The notes under the pieces were generated by a model, which worked only from the letters and a program-made list of their open reading frames with translations, was not told the origin of the DNA and searched no databases. Position numbers and translations under genes: made by a program. Source: Acinetobacter sp. ANC 4805 (GTDB lineage: Bacteria > Pseudomonadota > Gammaproteobacteria > Pseudomonadales > Moraxellaceae). From it: DNA of 64,000 bases. Below, in pieces: positions 44,684-55,256 of this stretch. Position 1 is the stretch's first letter. Each line of letters opens with the position of its first letter. The stretch spans positions 124,001 through 188,000 of the forward strand of contig NZ_JAKZGD010000007.1 of the NCBI RefSeq assembly GCF_022549495.1. The letters are read 5' to 3'.

Positions 44684-45880
44684 ATGACACAAGCTGTTTG
44701 TATATTGGGTGTTACGGGTTCAATTGGGCAAAGTACCTTAAAAGTATTGGAGCGGCACCCAGACCAATACTCTGTCTATGCAGTTTCTGCATATAGTCGT
44801 TTAGATGAATTACTCGAAATATGTAAAAAATATCATCCAAAAGTTGTTGTTGTTCCTCAAGTCAAAGCATTTGAACTTCAGCAACGTTTGCATCAAGAAA
44901 ATCTAAAAAATATTGAAATATTAACAGATGAAGCAGGCTTAATTGCGATTGCTGAACATACCGATGTTGATATTGTCATGGCTGCGATCGTAGGTGCTGC
45001 TGGCTTATTACCAACACTTGCGGCAGTTAAAGCAGGCAAACGTGTGTTACTTGCAAATAAGGAAGCATTGGTGATGTCGGGTGACATTATGATGCAGGCA
45101 GCACGCGATCATAATGCATTATTACTTCCTGTCGATTCTGAGCATAATGCGATTTTTCAGTCCTTACCTCATAATTATTTACAAATTGAAAGGACGGGGC
45201 AGCCCCAATTAGGTGTTTCTGGAATTTTATTAACAGCTTCTGGTGGTCCGTTTTTGAATCACTCACTAGAACAATTGCATGATGTAACGCCACAACAGGC
45301 TTGTAAGCACCCGAATTGGTCAATGGGGCAAAAAATCTCGGTAGATTCAGCGACTTTGATGAATAAAGGTTTGGAATTGATCGAAGCGTGTCATTTGTTT
45401 TCAATATCAGAACATTTTGTTACAGTTGTTGTTCATCCACAAAGTATTATTCATTCCATGGTGCAATATGTGGATGGATCAACTTTGGCACAAATGGGTA
45501 ACCCAGACATGTGTACGCCAATTGCGCACGCATTAGCATGGCCGCAACGTTTAATGACGGATGTTCCTGCTTTAAATCTGTTCGAAACAGCTCAATTAAA
45601 TTTTCAGGCACCTGATAATATTAAATTCCCAGCTTTAAATTTAGCTCGTCAAGCCATGCGTGCTGGTGGGTTAGCCCCTACAATTTTGAATGCTGCCAAT
45701 GAGATCGCGGTTGCTGCATTTTTAAAAGGACAAATTCGATTTACTGAAATTACGCAAGTGGTCGAGCATACTTTACAAGTTGTACAAAATGCTAAAGCAG
45801 AAAGCATAGACATCATCTTGCAGACTGATATGATCGCAAGACGTATTGCAGAGAAGTACATCGTGGGTATAGGGGGTTAA
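44684..45880 (+). CDS. dxr: 1-deoxy-D-xylulose 5-phosphate reductoisomerase
   Basis: A 398-residue NADPH enzyme of the non-mevalonate pathway. GVTGSIGQSTL binds NADPH; LLPVDSEHNAIFQ and ASGGPF hold metal and substrate residues; MGQKISVDSATLMNKGLE is diagnostic. Directly abuts cdsA and is five bases before rseP. Confidence 0.96.
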   Translation: MTQAVCILGVTGSIGQSTLKVLERHPDQYSVYAVSAYSRLDELLEICKKYHPKVVVVPQVKAFELQQRLHQENLKNIEILTDEAGLIAIAEHTDVDIVMAAIVGAAGLLPTLAAVKAGKRVLLANKEALVMSGDIMMQAARDHNALLLPVDSEHNAIFQSLPHNYLQIERTGQPQLGVSGILLTASGGPFLNHSLEQLHDVTPQQACKHPNWSMGQKISVDSATLMNKGLELIEACHLFSISEHFVTVVVHPQSIIHSMVQYVDGSTLAQMGNPDMCTPIAHALAWPQRLMTDVPALNLFETAQLNFQAPDNIKFPALNLARQAMRAGGLAPTILNAANEIAVAAFLKGQIRFTEITQVVEHTLQVVQNAKAESIDIILQTDMIARRIAEKYIVGIGG

Positions 45881-45885
45881 ATCGT

Positions 45886-47241
45886 ATGAGTGCACTATTT
45901 ATGATTGTTGCAGCGATTTTATTATTAGGCCCACTGATTGCGATTCATGAGTTTGGTCATTATTGGGTTGCACGCAAATTAGGCGTTAAGGTATTGGTCT
46001 ATTCCATCGGTTTTGGACCAACTTTGCTGAAATGGCAATCGAAAAAATCTGGTATCCAATATCAACTTTCTGCATTACCACTTGGTGGTTATGTCAAAAT
46101 GTTGGATGAGCGAGAAGGTAATGTTGCTGAGCAAGATTTACCTTATGCATTCAATCGAAAATCTCCATGGAAGCGTATCGCAATTGTTGCAGCTGGACCG
46201 CTGATTAATCTTATTTTTGCTGTTTTATTGTTTTGGATTTTGTTTTTACCGGCCCAAGAACAGCTCAATACCCGTATTGGCAAAATTATGCCAAATACAC
46301 CTGCTGCCCAAGTTGATTTACATGTTGGCGATAAAGTGGTGATGGTGGATGGTCAAACAACTGCAACATGGGAAAAACTGAATTACGCTTTGGTTAATCG
46401 CGTTGGAGAGACTGGTCAAGTTTCGATTGTTGTTGATCGTGCGGGAACTGAAAAACAATACAACTTGCCAATTAAAGACTTTTTAAAAGATCAAAGCCAA
46501 TCTCCATTAGATGTATTGGGTTTCTTACCTTACCGTCCATTTATTTCAGCGACTGTAAAGGAATTGAGCCCAGATGGCGCTGCAATACGCCAAGGCATGA
46601 AAGTGGGTGATCGCATTGTCGCAATTGATAATGTTGCAATGAAAGATTGGTTTGATGTTGTGAATGTTGTGCAAGATTCACCTGAAAAACTTTTGAATAT
46701 TGATGTAATGCGTCAAGGTCAACTTGTACATTTACAGGTGATGCCGCAAGGTCAGCGCGATAATATGGGAAATATAAGTGGTGTACTTGGGGTGAAAAGT
46801 GATGCGGGTAAAATCACGATTCCCAATGAATACAAACAAACCATTCAGTATTCACCTATAGAAGCATTAGGCGTTGCTGTTGAAAAAACGACACAATTGT
46901 CGGGTATGATTTTTAGCTCCATCACCAAAATGGTACGTGGATTGATTGGATTAGATAATTTATCGGGTCCAATCACCATTGCAAAAGTTGCTGGTCAAAG
47001 TGCTGAAATGGGATGGCAAACTTTCATTTCATTCATGGCGTTGATGAGTGTAAGTTTGGGCATCCTAAATTTATTACCAATTCCGATGCTTGATGGTGGT
47101 CATTTAGTTTATTACTTTATCGAAGCAATTCGTGGTAAACCTGTTTCTGAACAAATACAAATGTTTGGTCTAAAAGTTGGTATGGTACTGCTCGGTAGCA
47201 TGATGCTTTTGGCTTTATTTAACGACTTCATGCGTTTATAA
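45886..47241 (+). CDS. rseP: Site-2 intramembrane protease RseP
   Basis: A 451-residue zinc metalloprotease of the inner membrane, cleaving the anti-sigma factor after DegS in E. coli. The zinc motif IHEFGHYWVARKLG is in the first transmembrane segment, two PDZ domains are in the middle (about residues 120-300), and the third zinc ligand is in PIPMLDGGH near the C-terminus. Precedes bamA by 36 bases. Confidence 0.95.
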   Translation: MSALFMIVAAILLLGPLIAIHEFGHYWVARKLGVKVLVYSIGFGPTLLKWQSKKSGIQYQLSALPLGGYVKMLDEREGNVAEQDLPYAFNRKSPWKRIAIVAAGPLINLIFAVLLFWILFLPAQEQLNTRIGKIMPNTPAAQVDLHVGDKVVMVDGQTTATWEKLNYALVNRVGETGQVSIVVDRAGTEKQYNLPIKDFLKDQSQSPLDVLGFLPYRPFISATVKELSPDGAAIRQGMKVGDRIVAIDNVAMKDWFDVVNVVQDSPEKLLNIDVMRQGQLVHLQVMPQGQRDNMGNISGVLGVKSDAGKITIPNEYKQTIQYSPIEALGVAVEKTTQLSGMIFSSITKMVRGLIGLDNLSGPITIAKVAGQSAEMGWQTFISFMALMSVSLGILNLLPIPMLDGGHLVYYFIEAIRGKPVSEQIQMFGLKVGMVLLGSMMLLALFNDFMRL

Positions 47242-47277
47242 AAAAACGCAAACGGAATTTAACTTACTGGAAAATAT

Positions 47278-49791
47278 ATGGGCATGCGTCACACACATTT
47301 ATTAATGCCTTTGGCACTGGTTAGTGCGATGGCAGTGGTACAACAAGCATACGCAGCAGATGAGTTTCTTGCACAAGATATACGAATTGATGGCCTCGTG
47401 CGTTTAACACCTGCAAGTATCTATTCTATGTTACCAATAAATAGTGGCGATAGAGTAAGTGATCCTGTGATTGCTGAGGCAATCCGTACTTTATATGCTT
47501 CAGGTTTATTTGATGACATTAAAGCCTATAAAGAAAAAGATGTACTGGTCTTTAAAGTTGTTGAGCGTCCAATTATTTCTAAATTGGAATTTAAAGGTAA
47601 TAAGCTGATTCCTAAAGAAGCCTTAGAGCAAGGTTTAAAGAAAATGGGGATCGCAGAGGGTGAAGTCTTTAAAAAGTCGGCATTACAGATTATTGAGACT
47701 GAACTTGAGCAGCAATATACTCAACAAGGTCGTTATGATGCTGATGTAACGGTTGATACCATTGCTCGTCCAAATAACCGTGTCGAATTAAAACTTAATT
47801 TTAATGAAGGTACGGCAGCAAAAGTTTTTGATATTAATATCATTGGTAATACTGTATTTAATGATAGTGATATTAAACAAGCATTTGCTGTAAAAGAAAG
47901 TGGTTGGGCATCAATTGTTACACGTAATGATCGTTATGCACGTGAAAAAATGGCTGCAAGTTTAGAAGCATTGCGTGCATTGTATCTAAATAAAGGTTAT
48001 ATCAACTTTAATATTATTAACTCTCAATTGAATATTAGTGAAGATAAAAAGCATATTTTTATTGAAGTTTCAGTTGATGAAGGCAGTCAGTTTAAGTTTG
48101 GTGAAACGAAATTTTTAGGTGATGCACTTTATAAGCCTGAAGAATTAAAGGCACTTAAACTGTATAAAGATGGTGAAACTTATTCACAAGAAAAAGTAAA
48201 TGCGGTGAAGCAATTACTACTTCGTAAATATGGTAATGCAGGTTATTACTATGCTGAAGTGAATGTTGTACCTGAAATTAACAATCAAACTGGTATCGTA
48301 AACCTCAATTATTACATTAATCCTGGTCAGCAAGTAACGGTTCGCCGGATTAACTTTGCTGGTAATACCAAAACTGCTGATGAAGTATTACGTCGTGAAA
48401 TGCGCCAAATGGAAGGTGCATTAGCAAGTAATGAAAAAATTGATTTGTCTAAAGTACGTTTAGAGCGTACAGGCTTCTTTAAAACAGTTGATGTCAAGCC
48501 AGTTCGTGTCCCTAACTCACCAGATCAAGTTGATTTAACGGTGAATGTTGAAGAACAGCATTCAGGTACAACGACGCTTGCTGTTGGTTATTCTCAAAAT
48601 GGTGGTGTGACATTCCAAGCTGGTTTGAGTCAAACCAACTTTATGGGAACAGGCAATCGTGTTGCGATTGACTTATCTCGTTCTGAGACGCAAGACTATT
48701 ATAACCTAAGTGTGACTGACCCGTATTTCACCATTGATGGTGTGAGCCGTGGTTATAATATGTATTATCGTAAAACCAAGTTAAGTGAAAGCTATAACGT
48801 TAATAACTACGTGACGGATAGTGTTGGTGGTAGTTTGAGCTTTGGCTATCCGATTGATGAAAACCAAAGTGTGAGTGCATCTTTAGGTATTGATCAAACT
48901 AAAGTAAGAACTGGTCCAAGTGTTTCTACTTATATTCGTGATTATTTATTGGCGAATGGTGGTAAAGCAACTGCGCAAAATACTTATTGTCCTGAAGATC
49001 AATTAGATAAAGATTTGGATGGTAATTACAATGGTAAGTGTAAACCAGGCGGTGAAATTACTTATAACAGCGCTTTTGAAGGTGAGTTCCTAACATATAC
49101 ATTGAATTTAGGCTGGTCATATAACACATTGAATAGACCAGTTTTCCCAACTTCTGGTATGTCACACCGTGTTGGTCTAGAAGTCGGTCTACCTGGTAGT
49201 GACGTTGACTACCAAAAAATGACTTATGATGCTCAGGCATTTAAATCATTACCTATGGGATTTGTACTTAGAGGTTATGGCAAGTTAGGTTATGGTAATG
49301 ATCTGCCATTCTATAAAAACTTCTATGCAGGTGGTTATGGTTCGGTACGTGGTTATGACAATAGCTCATTGGGTCCAAAGTACCCAAGTGTAATTTTCCA
49401 AGCAACGGGTAAAAATGATCCAGATCCTGAAGAAGTTGGTGGTAATGCTTTGATTCAATTCGGAACAGAGTTAGCGCTACCTTTACCATTCAAAGGAGAT
49501 TGGACACGTCAAATCCGTCCAGTATTGTTTGCCGAAGGTGCTCAAGTATTCGATACGCAATGTAATGTACCAACGGGCAACATTCTAGTAGGTGGTAATA
49601 CAGTTGATATCAAACAATATTGTAATGACAACTATAAATTTGACTTTAGTAATATGCGTTATAGTGTTGGTGCTGGTTTCACATGGATTACAATGATCGG
49701 TCCGTTATCATTAAGTTATGCCTATCCGCTTAATGAAAAGAGTGGTGATAATACCAAGTCTATTCAATTTGAAATTGGTCGTACTTTCTAA
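47278..49791 (+). CDS. bamA: Outer membrane protein assembly factor BamA
   Basis: An 837-residue Omp85 protein that inserts beta-barrels in the outer membrane. A signal peptide ends at AYA, five POTRA repeats cover residues 25 to 425 or so, and the C-terminal barrel ends in Phe (IQFEIGRTF). The conserved L6 loop reads SVRGYDNSSLGP (VRGF/Y variant). ATGGGCATG gives two start options. Confidence 0.95.
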   Translation: MGMRHTHLLMPLALVSAMAVVQQAYAADEFLAQDIRIDGLVRLTPASIYSMLPINSGDRVSDPVIAEAIRTLYASGLFDDIKAYKEKDVLVFKVVERPIISKLEFKGNKLIPKEALEQGLKKMGIAEGEVFKKSALQIIETELEQQYTQQGRYDADVTVDTIARPNNRVELKLNFNEGTAAKVFDINIIGNTVFNDSDIKQAFAVKESGWASIVTRNDRYAREKMAASLEALRALYLNKGYINFNIINSQLNISEDKKHIFIEVSVDEGSQFKFGETKFLGDALYKPEELKALKLYKDGETYSQEKVNAVKQLLLRKYGNAGYYYAEVNVVPEINNQTGIVNLNYYINPGQQVTVRRINFAGNTKTADEVLRREMRQMEGALASNEKIDLSKVRLERTGFFKTVDVKPVRVPNSPDQVDLTVNVEEQHSGTTTLAVGYSQNGGVTFQAGLSQTNFMGTGNRVAIDLSRSETQDYYNLSVTDPYFTIDGVSRGYNMYYRKTKLSESYNVNNYVTDSVGGSLSFGYPIDENQSVSASLGIDQTKVRTGPSVSTYIRDYLLANGGKATAQNTYCPEDQLDKDLDGNYNGKCKPGGEITYNSAFEGEFLTYTLNLGWSYNTLNRPVFPTSGMSHRVGLEVGLPGSDVDYQKMTYDAQAFKSLPMGFVLRGYGKLGYGNDLPFYKNFYAGGYGSVRGYDNSSLGPKYPSVIFQATGKNDPDPEEVGGNALIQFGTELALPLPFKGDWTRQIRPVLFAEGAQVFDTQCNVPTGNILVGGNTVDIKQYCNDNYKFDFSNMRYSVGAGFTWITMIGPLSLSYAYPLNEKSGDNTKSIQFEIGRTF

Positions 49792-49833
49792 GTACGACCC
49801 TCTATTATTTTCTAAAATATAAAGGATGAAATA

Positions 49834-50334
49834 ATGAAAACATTAACAATGCTAATGCTAGGCTTAGGTTTAACGGTTTCTGCAGTCACAAATGCTGGTG
49901 GTATTGGAGTTGTGGATTTGACTCGTGTTGTTGAAAGTAGTACTTATTTGAAACAGCAGAACGCAACTCTAAGCCAATCAGTTAAGCCGACTTCTACTAA
50001 GTTGGAGCAACTTGGTAAAGAGCTTGAAAGTATGCAACAAAAGGCTCAAGTTGATGGTCCAAAGATGAATCAAGCAGATATTCAAAAAATGACTGGATTG
50101 TATCAAGCAAAATTGAATGAGTTTAATACGACGCAACAAGGTTTACAGACCAAAGTCCAATCTACACTACAGTCAATGAATACTGCTTTTGAAGCTAAAG
50201 TGAAGCAAGCTGCTGAACAATTAAGAAAAGAAAATAATTTAGATCTTATTTTGAATAAAAATTCAACGATTGCCTCTGACGCTCAGTATGATTTAACTGA
50301 TAAAATGATCCAAAAGGTCAATGCAATGAAATAA
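49834..50334 (+). CDS. skp: Periplasmic chaperone Skp (OmpH family)
   Basis: A 166-residue periplasmic protein with a signal peptide ending near TNA. GIGVVDLTRVVESSTYLKQQ is the N-terminal trimer strand and the middle is a long Gln/Lys-rich coiled coil. It carries unfolded outer membrane proteins to the Bam complex. Lies between bamA and lpxD as expected. Confidence 0.93.
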   Translation: MKTLTMLMLGLGLTVSAVTNAGGIGVVDLTRVVESSTYLKQQNATLSQSVKPTSTKLEQLGKELESMQQKAQVDGPKMNQADIQKMTGLYQAKLNEFNTTQQGLQTKVQSTLQSMNTAFEAKVKQAAEQLRKENNLDLILNKNSTIASDAQYDLTDKMIQKVNAMK

Positions 50335-50337
50335 TCA

Positions 50338-51408
50338 ATGAATAGACGTCATTATCGTTTAGAAGAAATAGCTCATCTTGTAAAAGGTGAGCTTTTTGGT
50401 GATAAAGATTTTAAAATTTCTCATTTAGCAAGTTTAGAGCAGGCACAAAATCAGCATATTTGTTTTGTAAATGGTGATAAATATTTAGCACAGGCAGAAA
50501 AAAGTCATGCTGGTGTTTATATTGTTACTGAAAAATCTATGCAACAACTTAAAAATAAGAAGAACTTTATTGTTGTAGAGAATCCCTATTTAGCTTTTGC
50601 TATTTTAACGCATGTATTTGAAAAGAAAATAACGCAAAGAGGTATTGAAAGTACCGCACAGATTCATTCTTCTGCCATTATAGCGGATGATGCTTATATT
50701 GGGCACTCTGTGGTCATTGGCGAGAATTGTGTTATTGGTCATAATACGATTGTTCAAGCACATACTTTTATTGATGATGATGTTGAAGTGGGCAATGACT
50801 GTTTTATTGATGCACACGTGACAATTACTGGTGCAACGAAGTTAAAGGATCGTGTCCGTATACATGCAAATACAGTAATTGGTTCAGAAGGTTTTGGTTT
50901 TGCACCTTATCAAGGTAAGTGGCATCGAATTGCTCAGCTCGGTTCGGTTCGAATTGGTAATGATGTACGTATTGGTTCAAATTGTAGTATTGATCGTGGT
51001 GCATTAGATGACACAATTATAGAAGATGGGGTCATTATTGATAATCTTGTGCAAATTGCCCATAACGTTTATATCGGTTCGAATACTGCGATTGCAGCAA
51101 AAACAGGTATTGCTGGAAGTACTCGGATTGGCAAAAATTGTATTATAGGTGGTGCGTGTGGCATAGTCGGGCATCTAGAAATTACCGATAATGTCACACT
51201 TACAGCAATGTCAATGGTCACAAAAAATATTTATGAAGCTGGAACGTATTCTTCAGGTATGGGGCTTTTTGAAAATAATCACTGGAAAAAGACAATTGTA
51301 CGCTTACGACAATTAGCAGATGTGCCATTGACCCAAATCAGCAAAAGGCTTGATCATATGCAAGCTCAATTAGAGTCCCTTGAATCAACCCTTAAGTTAC
51401 GTAAATAA
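50338..51408 (+). CDS. lpxD: UDP-3-O-(3-hydroxyacyl)glucosamine N-acyltransferase
   Basis: A 356-residue enzyme of lipid A synthesis. The N-terminal uridine-binding domain ([16 protein letters not shown]) is followed by a left-handed beta helix built from hexapeptide repeats (residues 100-300; for example [13 protein letters not shown]). The catalytic histidine lies in [11 protein letters not shown]. Three bases separate it from skp and six from fabZ. Confidence 0.95.
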   Translation: MNRRHYRLEEIAHLVKGELFGDKDFKISHLASLEQAQNQHICFVNGDKYLAQAEKSHAGVYIVTEKSMQQLKNKKNFIVVENPYLAFAILTHVFEKKITQRGIESTAQIHSSAIIADDAYIGHSVVIGENCVIGHNTIVQAHTFIDDDVEVGNDCFIDAHVTITGATKLKDRVRIHANTVIGSEGFGFAPYQGKWHRIAQLGSVRIGNDVRIGSNCSIDRGALDDTIIEDGVIIDNLVQIAHNVYIGSNTAIAAKTGIAGSTRIGKNCIIGGACGIVGHLEITDNVTLTAMSMVTKNIYEAGTYSSGMGLFENNHWKKTIVRLRQLADVPLTQISKRLDHMQAQLESLESTLKLRK

Positions 51409-51414
51409 TTCATT

Positions 51415-51900
51415 ATGATCGAGTCAATTTCTCCCGCATTTACGATGCCTGAATTACCTATGGATATTCTTACCATTCGTGAATATTTACCTCATCGCTA
51501 TCCTTTTTTGCTTGTAGATCGAGTTACAGACATAACTGAAAATAGTATTGTCGGTTATAAAAATGTATCGATCAATGAAGAGTTTTTACAGGGGCATTTC
51601 CCAACATACCCAATTATGCCAGGTGTACTCATTATTGAGGCTTTAGCACAAGTCTCTGGTATATTAGGTTTTGTATTAACGAATCAAAAGCCAAAAGAAG
51701 GTTCATTGTTTTTATTTGCTGGTGCAGAGAAAGTACGATTTAAGAAGCAGGTTGTTGCTGGTGACCAGCTTATCTTAAAGTCTGAACTTGTGATGCAAAA
51801 ACGTGGCATTTACAAGTACAATTGCAAAGCTAGTGTCGACGGTATTGTCGCTGCAACAGCAGAGATCATTATTTCCCACCAAAAAATTGAGCAGACATGA
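51415..51900 (+). CDS. fabZ: 3-hydroxyacyl-ACP dehydratase
   Basis: A 161-residue hotdog-fold dehydratase. The catalytic His is in QGHFPTYPIMPGVLIIEALAQ, with the Glu in the same helix. LPHRYPFLLVDRV at the N-terminus is diagnostic. Shares an ATGA overlap with lpxA. Confidence 0.96.
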   Translation: MIESISPAFTMPELPMDILTIREYLPHRYPFLLVDRVTDITENSIVGYKNVSINEEFLQGHFPTYPIMPGVLIIEALAQVSGILGFVLTNQKPKEGSLFLFAGAEKVRFKKQVVAGDQLILKSELVMQKRGIYKYNCKASVDGIVAATAEIIISHQKIEQT

Positions 51901-52685
51901 GTAGTCAAAACCTAATTCACCCTACCGCAATTATTGACCCATCTGCAGAAATTGCATCGGATGTGCAGATTGGACCTTATTGTATTATTGGTCCTAATGT
52001 AACGATTGATGCTGGGACTAAATTACGTTCACATGTCGTAATTGGTGGTTTTACGAAAATTGGGAAAAACAATGATATTTTCCAGTTTTCAAGCGTTGGG
52101 GAAATTTGCCAAGATTTAAAATATCAAGGTGAAGAGACGTGGTTAGAAATTGGGGACAATAACTCTATTCGTGAGCATTGTACATTACATAGAGGGACTA
52201 TTCAGGATCAAGCAATTACAAAAATTGGTAGCCATAATTTATTTATGGTGAATACGCATATTGCGCATGATTGTGTTATTGGCGATCATAATATTTTTGC
52301 TAATAATGTTGGCGTGGCTGGACATGTCCATATAGGTAATCATGTAATTGTTGGTGGTAATGCTGGAATTCATCAATTCTGCCGAATTGATTCCTATAGT
52401 ATGATTGGTGGTGCGGCATTAATCCTTAAAGATGTTCCTGCATACGTGATGGCATCTGGTAATCCAGCCAGTGCATATGGTATGAATATCGAAGGAATGC
52501 GTCGTAAAGGTTGGTCAAGAGATACGATTCAAGGCTTAAGAGAAGCCTATAAGCTTATTTATAAATCTGGTTTGACCACTGAACAAGCGATTGAGCAAAT
52601 TCGTAATGAAATTTTAGCTAAAACGCCTGAAGCGCAACTTTTTATTGATTCATTAGAAAAATCTACACGTGGTATTGTGCGTTAA
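51897..52685 (+). CDS. lpxA: UDP-N-acetylglucosamine acyltransferase
   Basis: A 262-residue hexapeptide-repeat enzyme that starts lipid A synthesis. IHPTAIIDPSAEIASDVQIGPY opens the helix, the catalytic His is in MVNTHIAHDCVIGD, and GMNIEGMRRKGWS marks the C-terminal domain. The start overlaps fabZ. Terminator at 52701 closes the block; lpxB is not here. Confidence 0.96.
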   Translation: MSSQNLIHPTAIIDPSAEIASDVQIGPYCIIGPNVTIDAGTKLRSHVVIGGFTKIGKNNDIFQFSSVGEICQDLKYQGEETWLEIGDNNSIREHCTLHRGTIQDQAITKIGSHNLFMVNTHIAHDCVIGDHNIFANNVGVAGHVHIGNHVIVGGNAGIHQFCRIDSYSMIGGAALILKDVPAYVMASGNPASAYGMNIEGMRRKGWSRDTIQGLREAYKLIYKSGLTTEQAIEQIRNEILAKTPEAQLFIDSLEKSTRGIVR

Positions 52686-52700
52686 GCATATATAAAAACA

Positions 52701-52727
52701 AAAAAAGACACCTAGGTGTCTTTTTTT
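52701..52727. terminator. Terminator between lpxA and alkR
   Basis: AAAAAAGACACC and GGTGTCTTTTTT form a near-symmetric hairpin with flanking A and T runs, suited to both converging genes. Confidence 0.92.
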
Positions 52728-52733
52728 ATGCGC

Positions 52734-53690
52734 TTAGCTTTCTGCTTCAATAAACTGTTGTCGGTATTGTTTGGGTGATAACTCAAAAGTCCGTTTAAAT
52801 GCTTGACTAAAAGCTGTTTCGGAAGAGTAGCCAACTTTATTGGCAATCTGTTGAATGGAGTAATTACTTTTACGTAAATATTGACTGGCTAAACGCATAC
52901 GATGTTGTTGTAAATAGGCGAGAGGAGATTCACCAATCACCTCATGAAATAAGCTCGCAAACTTTGAACGTGACATACAACATTGTTCGGCAAGTGATTC
53001 AACTGTCCATGCATCTTCAGGATGATTATGAATTGCAGCAAGACTATTACTCAGCTCTGGATGATTTAAGGCACTGAGCCAGCCGTGTTGACTAGAAATT
53101 TGCTGTATATGATCTCGAATACATTTGATCAATAAAATATTTACGAGGTGATCAATAATAATATCACGACCTGCTTGAATGTTTTGGGTTTCTAAGGCAA
53201 GAAAGTGTAAGCCGATTTGTAACCATTCAGGTGCAGTATTATTTCCATGTTGGATATGAATGAGTGATGGTAAAGCTTGAATAAAAGGACGTGCCATGAT
53301 GGTATCAATCTGACAGCGAACGCTCAGAATCAGATTTTTTTCAGAAGAATTTGTGCCAAATTCAATCGCATCTTCTTTATGCCCATCAAATAATTTTGAG
53401 ATATCAACTGCGTCAACTAATTTTGTGATGGCATTATCTGCACCTGTATGCGCTTTTCCTGAGGGAATGACGACGATTTCACCTGCATGTGCAGTTAAAC
53501 TATGTTGTGCATCGACTTGAATAAAAACTGAACCAACTAAAACAATGTATACGATGAGAGCTGTCTGATCTTGACAAACAAAGCTCCATTCTCCTTGAGT
53601 TTTCAAGTAGATATATTCAGTGTGATTTAAATGAATATCAGCAAATATTTTACTTAAAGCATCCATATGATTTTTAAATGATGTATTCAT
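52734..53690 (-). CDS. alkR: AraC-family regulator, likely alkane-responsive AlkR
   Basis: A 318-residue regulator. Residues 1-190 form a cupin-type sensing domain (HAGEIVVIPSGKAHTGA), and the C-terminal AraC helix-turn-helix pair includes WTVESLAEQCCMSRSKFASLFHEVIGESPLAYLQQHR and NKVGYSSETAFSQAFKRTF. It is divergent from alkM with 164 bases between the starts. In A. baylyi a regulator of this family, AlkR, activates alkM, so the name rests mainly on position. Confidence 0.8.
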   Translation of the reverse strand: MNTSFKNHMDALSKIFADIHLNHTEYIYLKTQGEWSFVCQDQTALIVYIVLVGSVFIQVDAQHSLTAHAGEIVVIPSGKAHTGADNAITKLVDAVDISKLFDGHKEDAIEFGTNSSEKNLILSVRCQIDTIMARPFIQALPSLIHIQHGNNTAPEWLQIGLHFLALETQNIQAGRDIIIDHLVNILLIKCIRDHIQQISSQHGWLSALNHPELSNSLAAIHNHPEDAWTVESLAEQCCMSRSKFASLFHEVIGESPLAYLQQHRMRLASQYLRKSNYSIQQIANKVGYSSETAFSQAFKRTFELSPKQYRQQFIEAES

Positions 53691-53854
53691 TTTAAATTAT
53701 AGAGAGCTATTGTAATAACTCAATATGTGTTTTTAGGACAAAAACAGGGAGGATTATGCCAAAGACTTTGACATAGGTTTTTTGGACGCTTGCAACTGTC
53801 ATGAAATTGATAATTCCTCAGAATATATATATATACAAAGACATGGATAAGATG

Positions 53855-55099
53855 ATGAATGCGCCAGTAAATGTTGAGCAAGAACTTACGCCAGTAAGCA
53901 TTCCAAAGTCAAAATTTGAGTTGGATCGTAAACGTTATTTGTGGGCAATTAGCCCAGCTTTACCAGCAATTGGGATTGGAATTCTAGCAGGCTATCAATT
54001 TGCGCCCCGTCCATTGAAAAAAATCTTCGCCTTGGGCGGACCAATTGTTTTACATATCGTCATTCCAACGATTGATACGATCATTGGTAAAGATGCGAAT
54101 AACCCAACAGATGACGATATTAAGCTGCTTGAAAAAGATCCATATTATTCTCGTTTGGTGAAAAGTTTTATTCCTTTACAATATGCAGCTAATGTTTATG
54201 CATGTTATTTGTCAAGTCGCAAAGAAACTTCCCTGTTAGATAAGATTTTGCTTGGTATTTCAATGGGCGCAGTGAATGGTATTGCGATTAATACAGCACA
54301 TGAATTGAGTCATAAGCATGATCGTATTGATCACATTCTTTCACATTTAGCCCTTGTTCCAACGGGTTATAATCATTTCCGAGTAGAGCATCCTTATGGT
54401 CACCATAAGCGTGCTGCGACTCCAGAAGATCCAGCATCTTCACAGATGGGTGAAACATTTTATGAGTTTTGGCTACGTACAGTGATCGGTTCTTTCAAGT
54501 CTGCAATTGAAATCGAAACCAATCGTTTAAAACGTAAAGGTAAAGATTTTTGGTCAACTGAGAATGAATTGTTACAAGGTTGGGGCATGAGTGCGGCATT
54601 TCATGGTTCAATGATTGGTCTGTTTGGTAAGGGGGTGATTCCTTATTTAGCGACTCAAGCATTCTATGGAATTAGCTTGTTTGAGATTATTAACTATATC
54701 GAACACTATGGTTTAAAACGCCAAAAAGATAAGAATGGTAAATATGAACGGACTATGCCAGAACATAGCTGGAACAATAATAATATTGTGACCAATTTAT
54801 TCTTGTATCAATTGCAACGTCACTCGGATCATCATGCTTATCCGACACGTCCGTTCCAAGCTTTACGTCATTTTGATGAGGCACCAGAATTGCCAAGTGG
54901 TTATGCAAGTATGTTATTGCCAGCACTTATTCCACCACTATGGTCTAAAATGATGGATAAGCGTGTATTTGATCACTACAAAGGTGATTTGAATAAAGCC
55001 AATATTTATCCAAAACGTCGCGCTAAATTATTCAAGAAATTTGGTGTAGTTGACCAGTCTTTGGCACAAGCTCAGGTTGAAACTGTAACTGCTGAGTGA
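53855..55099 (+). CDS. alkM: Alkane 1-monooxygenase
   Basis: A 414-residue inner membrane non-haem diiron enzyme that hydroxylates terminal carbons of n-alkanes. The eight-histidine motifs are all present: HELSHKHD, HPYGHHKR and LQRHSDHHAYPTR, plus NYIEHYG. Several hydrophobic segments precede them. I placed the start at MNAPVNVEQ, as remembered for the A. baylyi protein; ATGs at 53843 and 53852 are also possible. It needs rubredoxin and rubredoxin reductase, not encoded here. Confidence 0.94.
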   Translation: MNAPVNVEQELTPVSIPKSKFELDRKRYLWAISPALPAIGIGILAGYQFAPRPLKKIFALGGPIVLHIVIPTIDTIIGKDANNPTDDDIKLLEKDPYYSRLVKSFIPLQYAANVYACYLSSRKETSLLDKILLGISMGAVNGIAINTAHELSHKHDRIDHILSHLALVPTGYNHFRVEHPYGHHKRAATPEDPASSQMGETFYEFWLRTVIGSFKSAIEIETNRLKRKGKDFWSTENELLQGWGMSAAFHGSMIGLFGKGVIPYLATQAFYGISLFEIINYIEHYGLKRQKDKNGKYERTMPEHSWNNNNIVTNLFLYQLQRHSDHHAYPTRPFQALRHFDEAPELPSGYASMLLPALIPPLWSKMMDKRVFDHYKGDLNKANIYPKRRAKLFKKFGVVDQSLAQAQVETVTAE

Positions 55100-55120
55100 T
55101 GTTAAAGCGGGTCTAAGATA

Positions 55121-55152
55121 AAGCACTAATGAGTTATCATTAGTGCTTTTTA
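55121..55152 (+). terminator. Terminator after alkM
   Basis: The arms AAGCACTAATGA and TCATTAGTGCTT around GTTA, followed by T-rich sequence. Confidence 0.9.
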
Positions 55153-55256
55153 TTTTCTTGTATTAAAAGCTTAACCGACAACAGTTTTTGCATCATGTTG
55201 CTGTATATCTATTACTTAGAACGAAAATAACGTGTAATCGACTTTATGAGGCAAAA

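Noticed and set aside
53822..53836. ATATAT run before alkM as a tandem repeat or phase-variation tract
   Set aside because: Only a few units long and in an AT-rich leader; no evidence of length change or effect on the reading frame.
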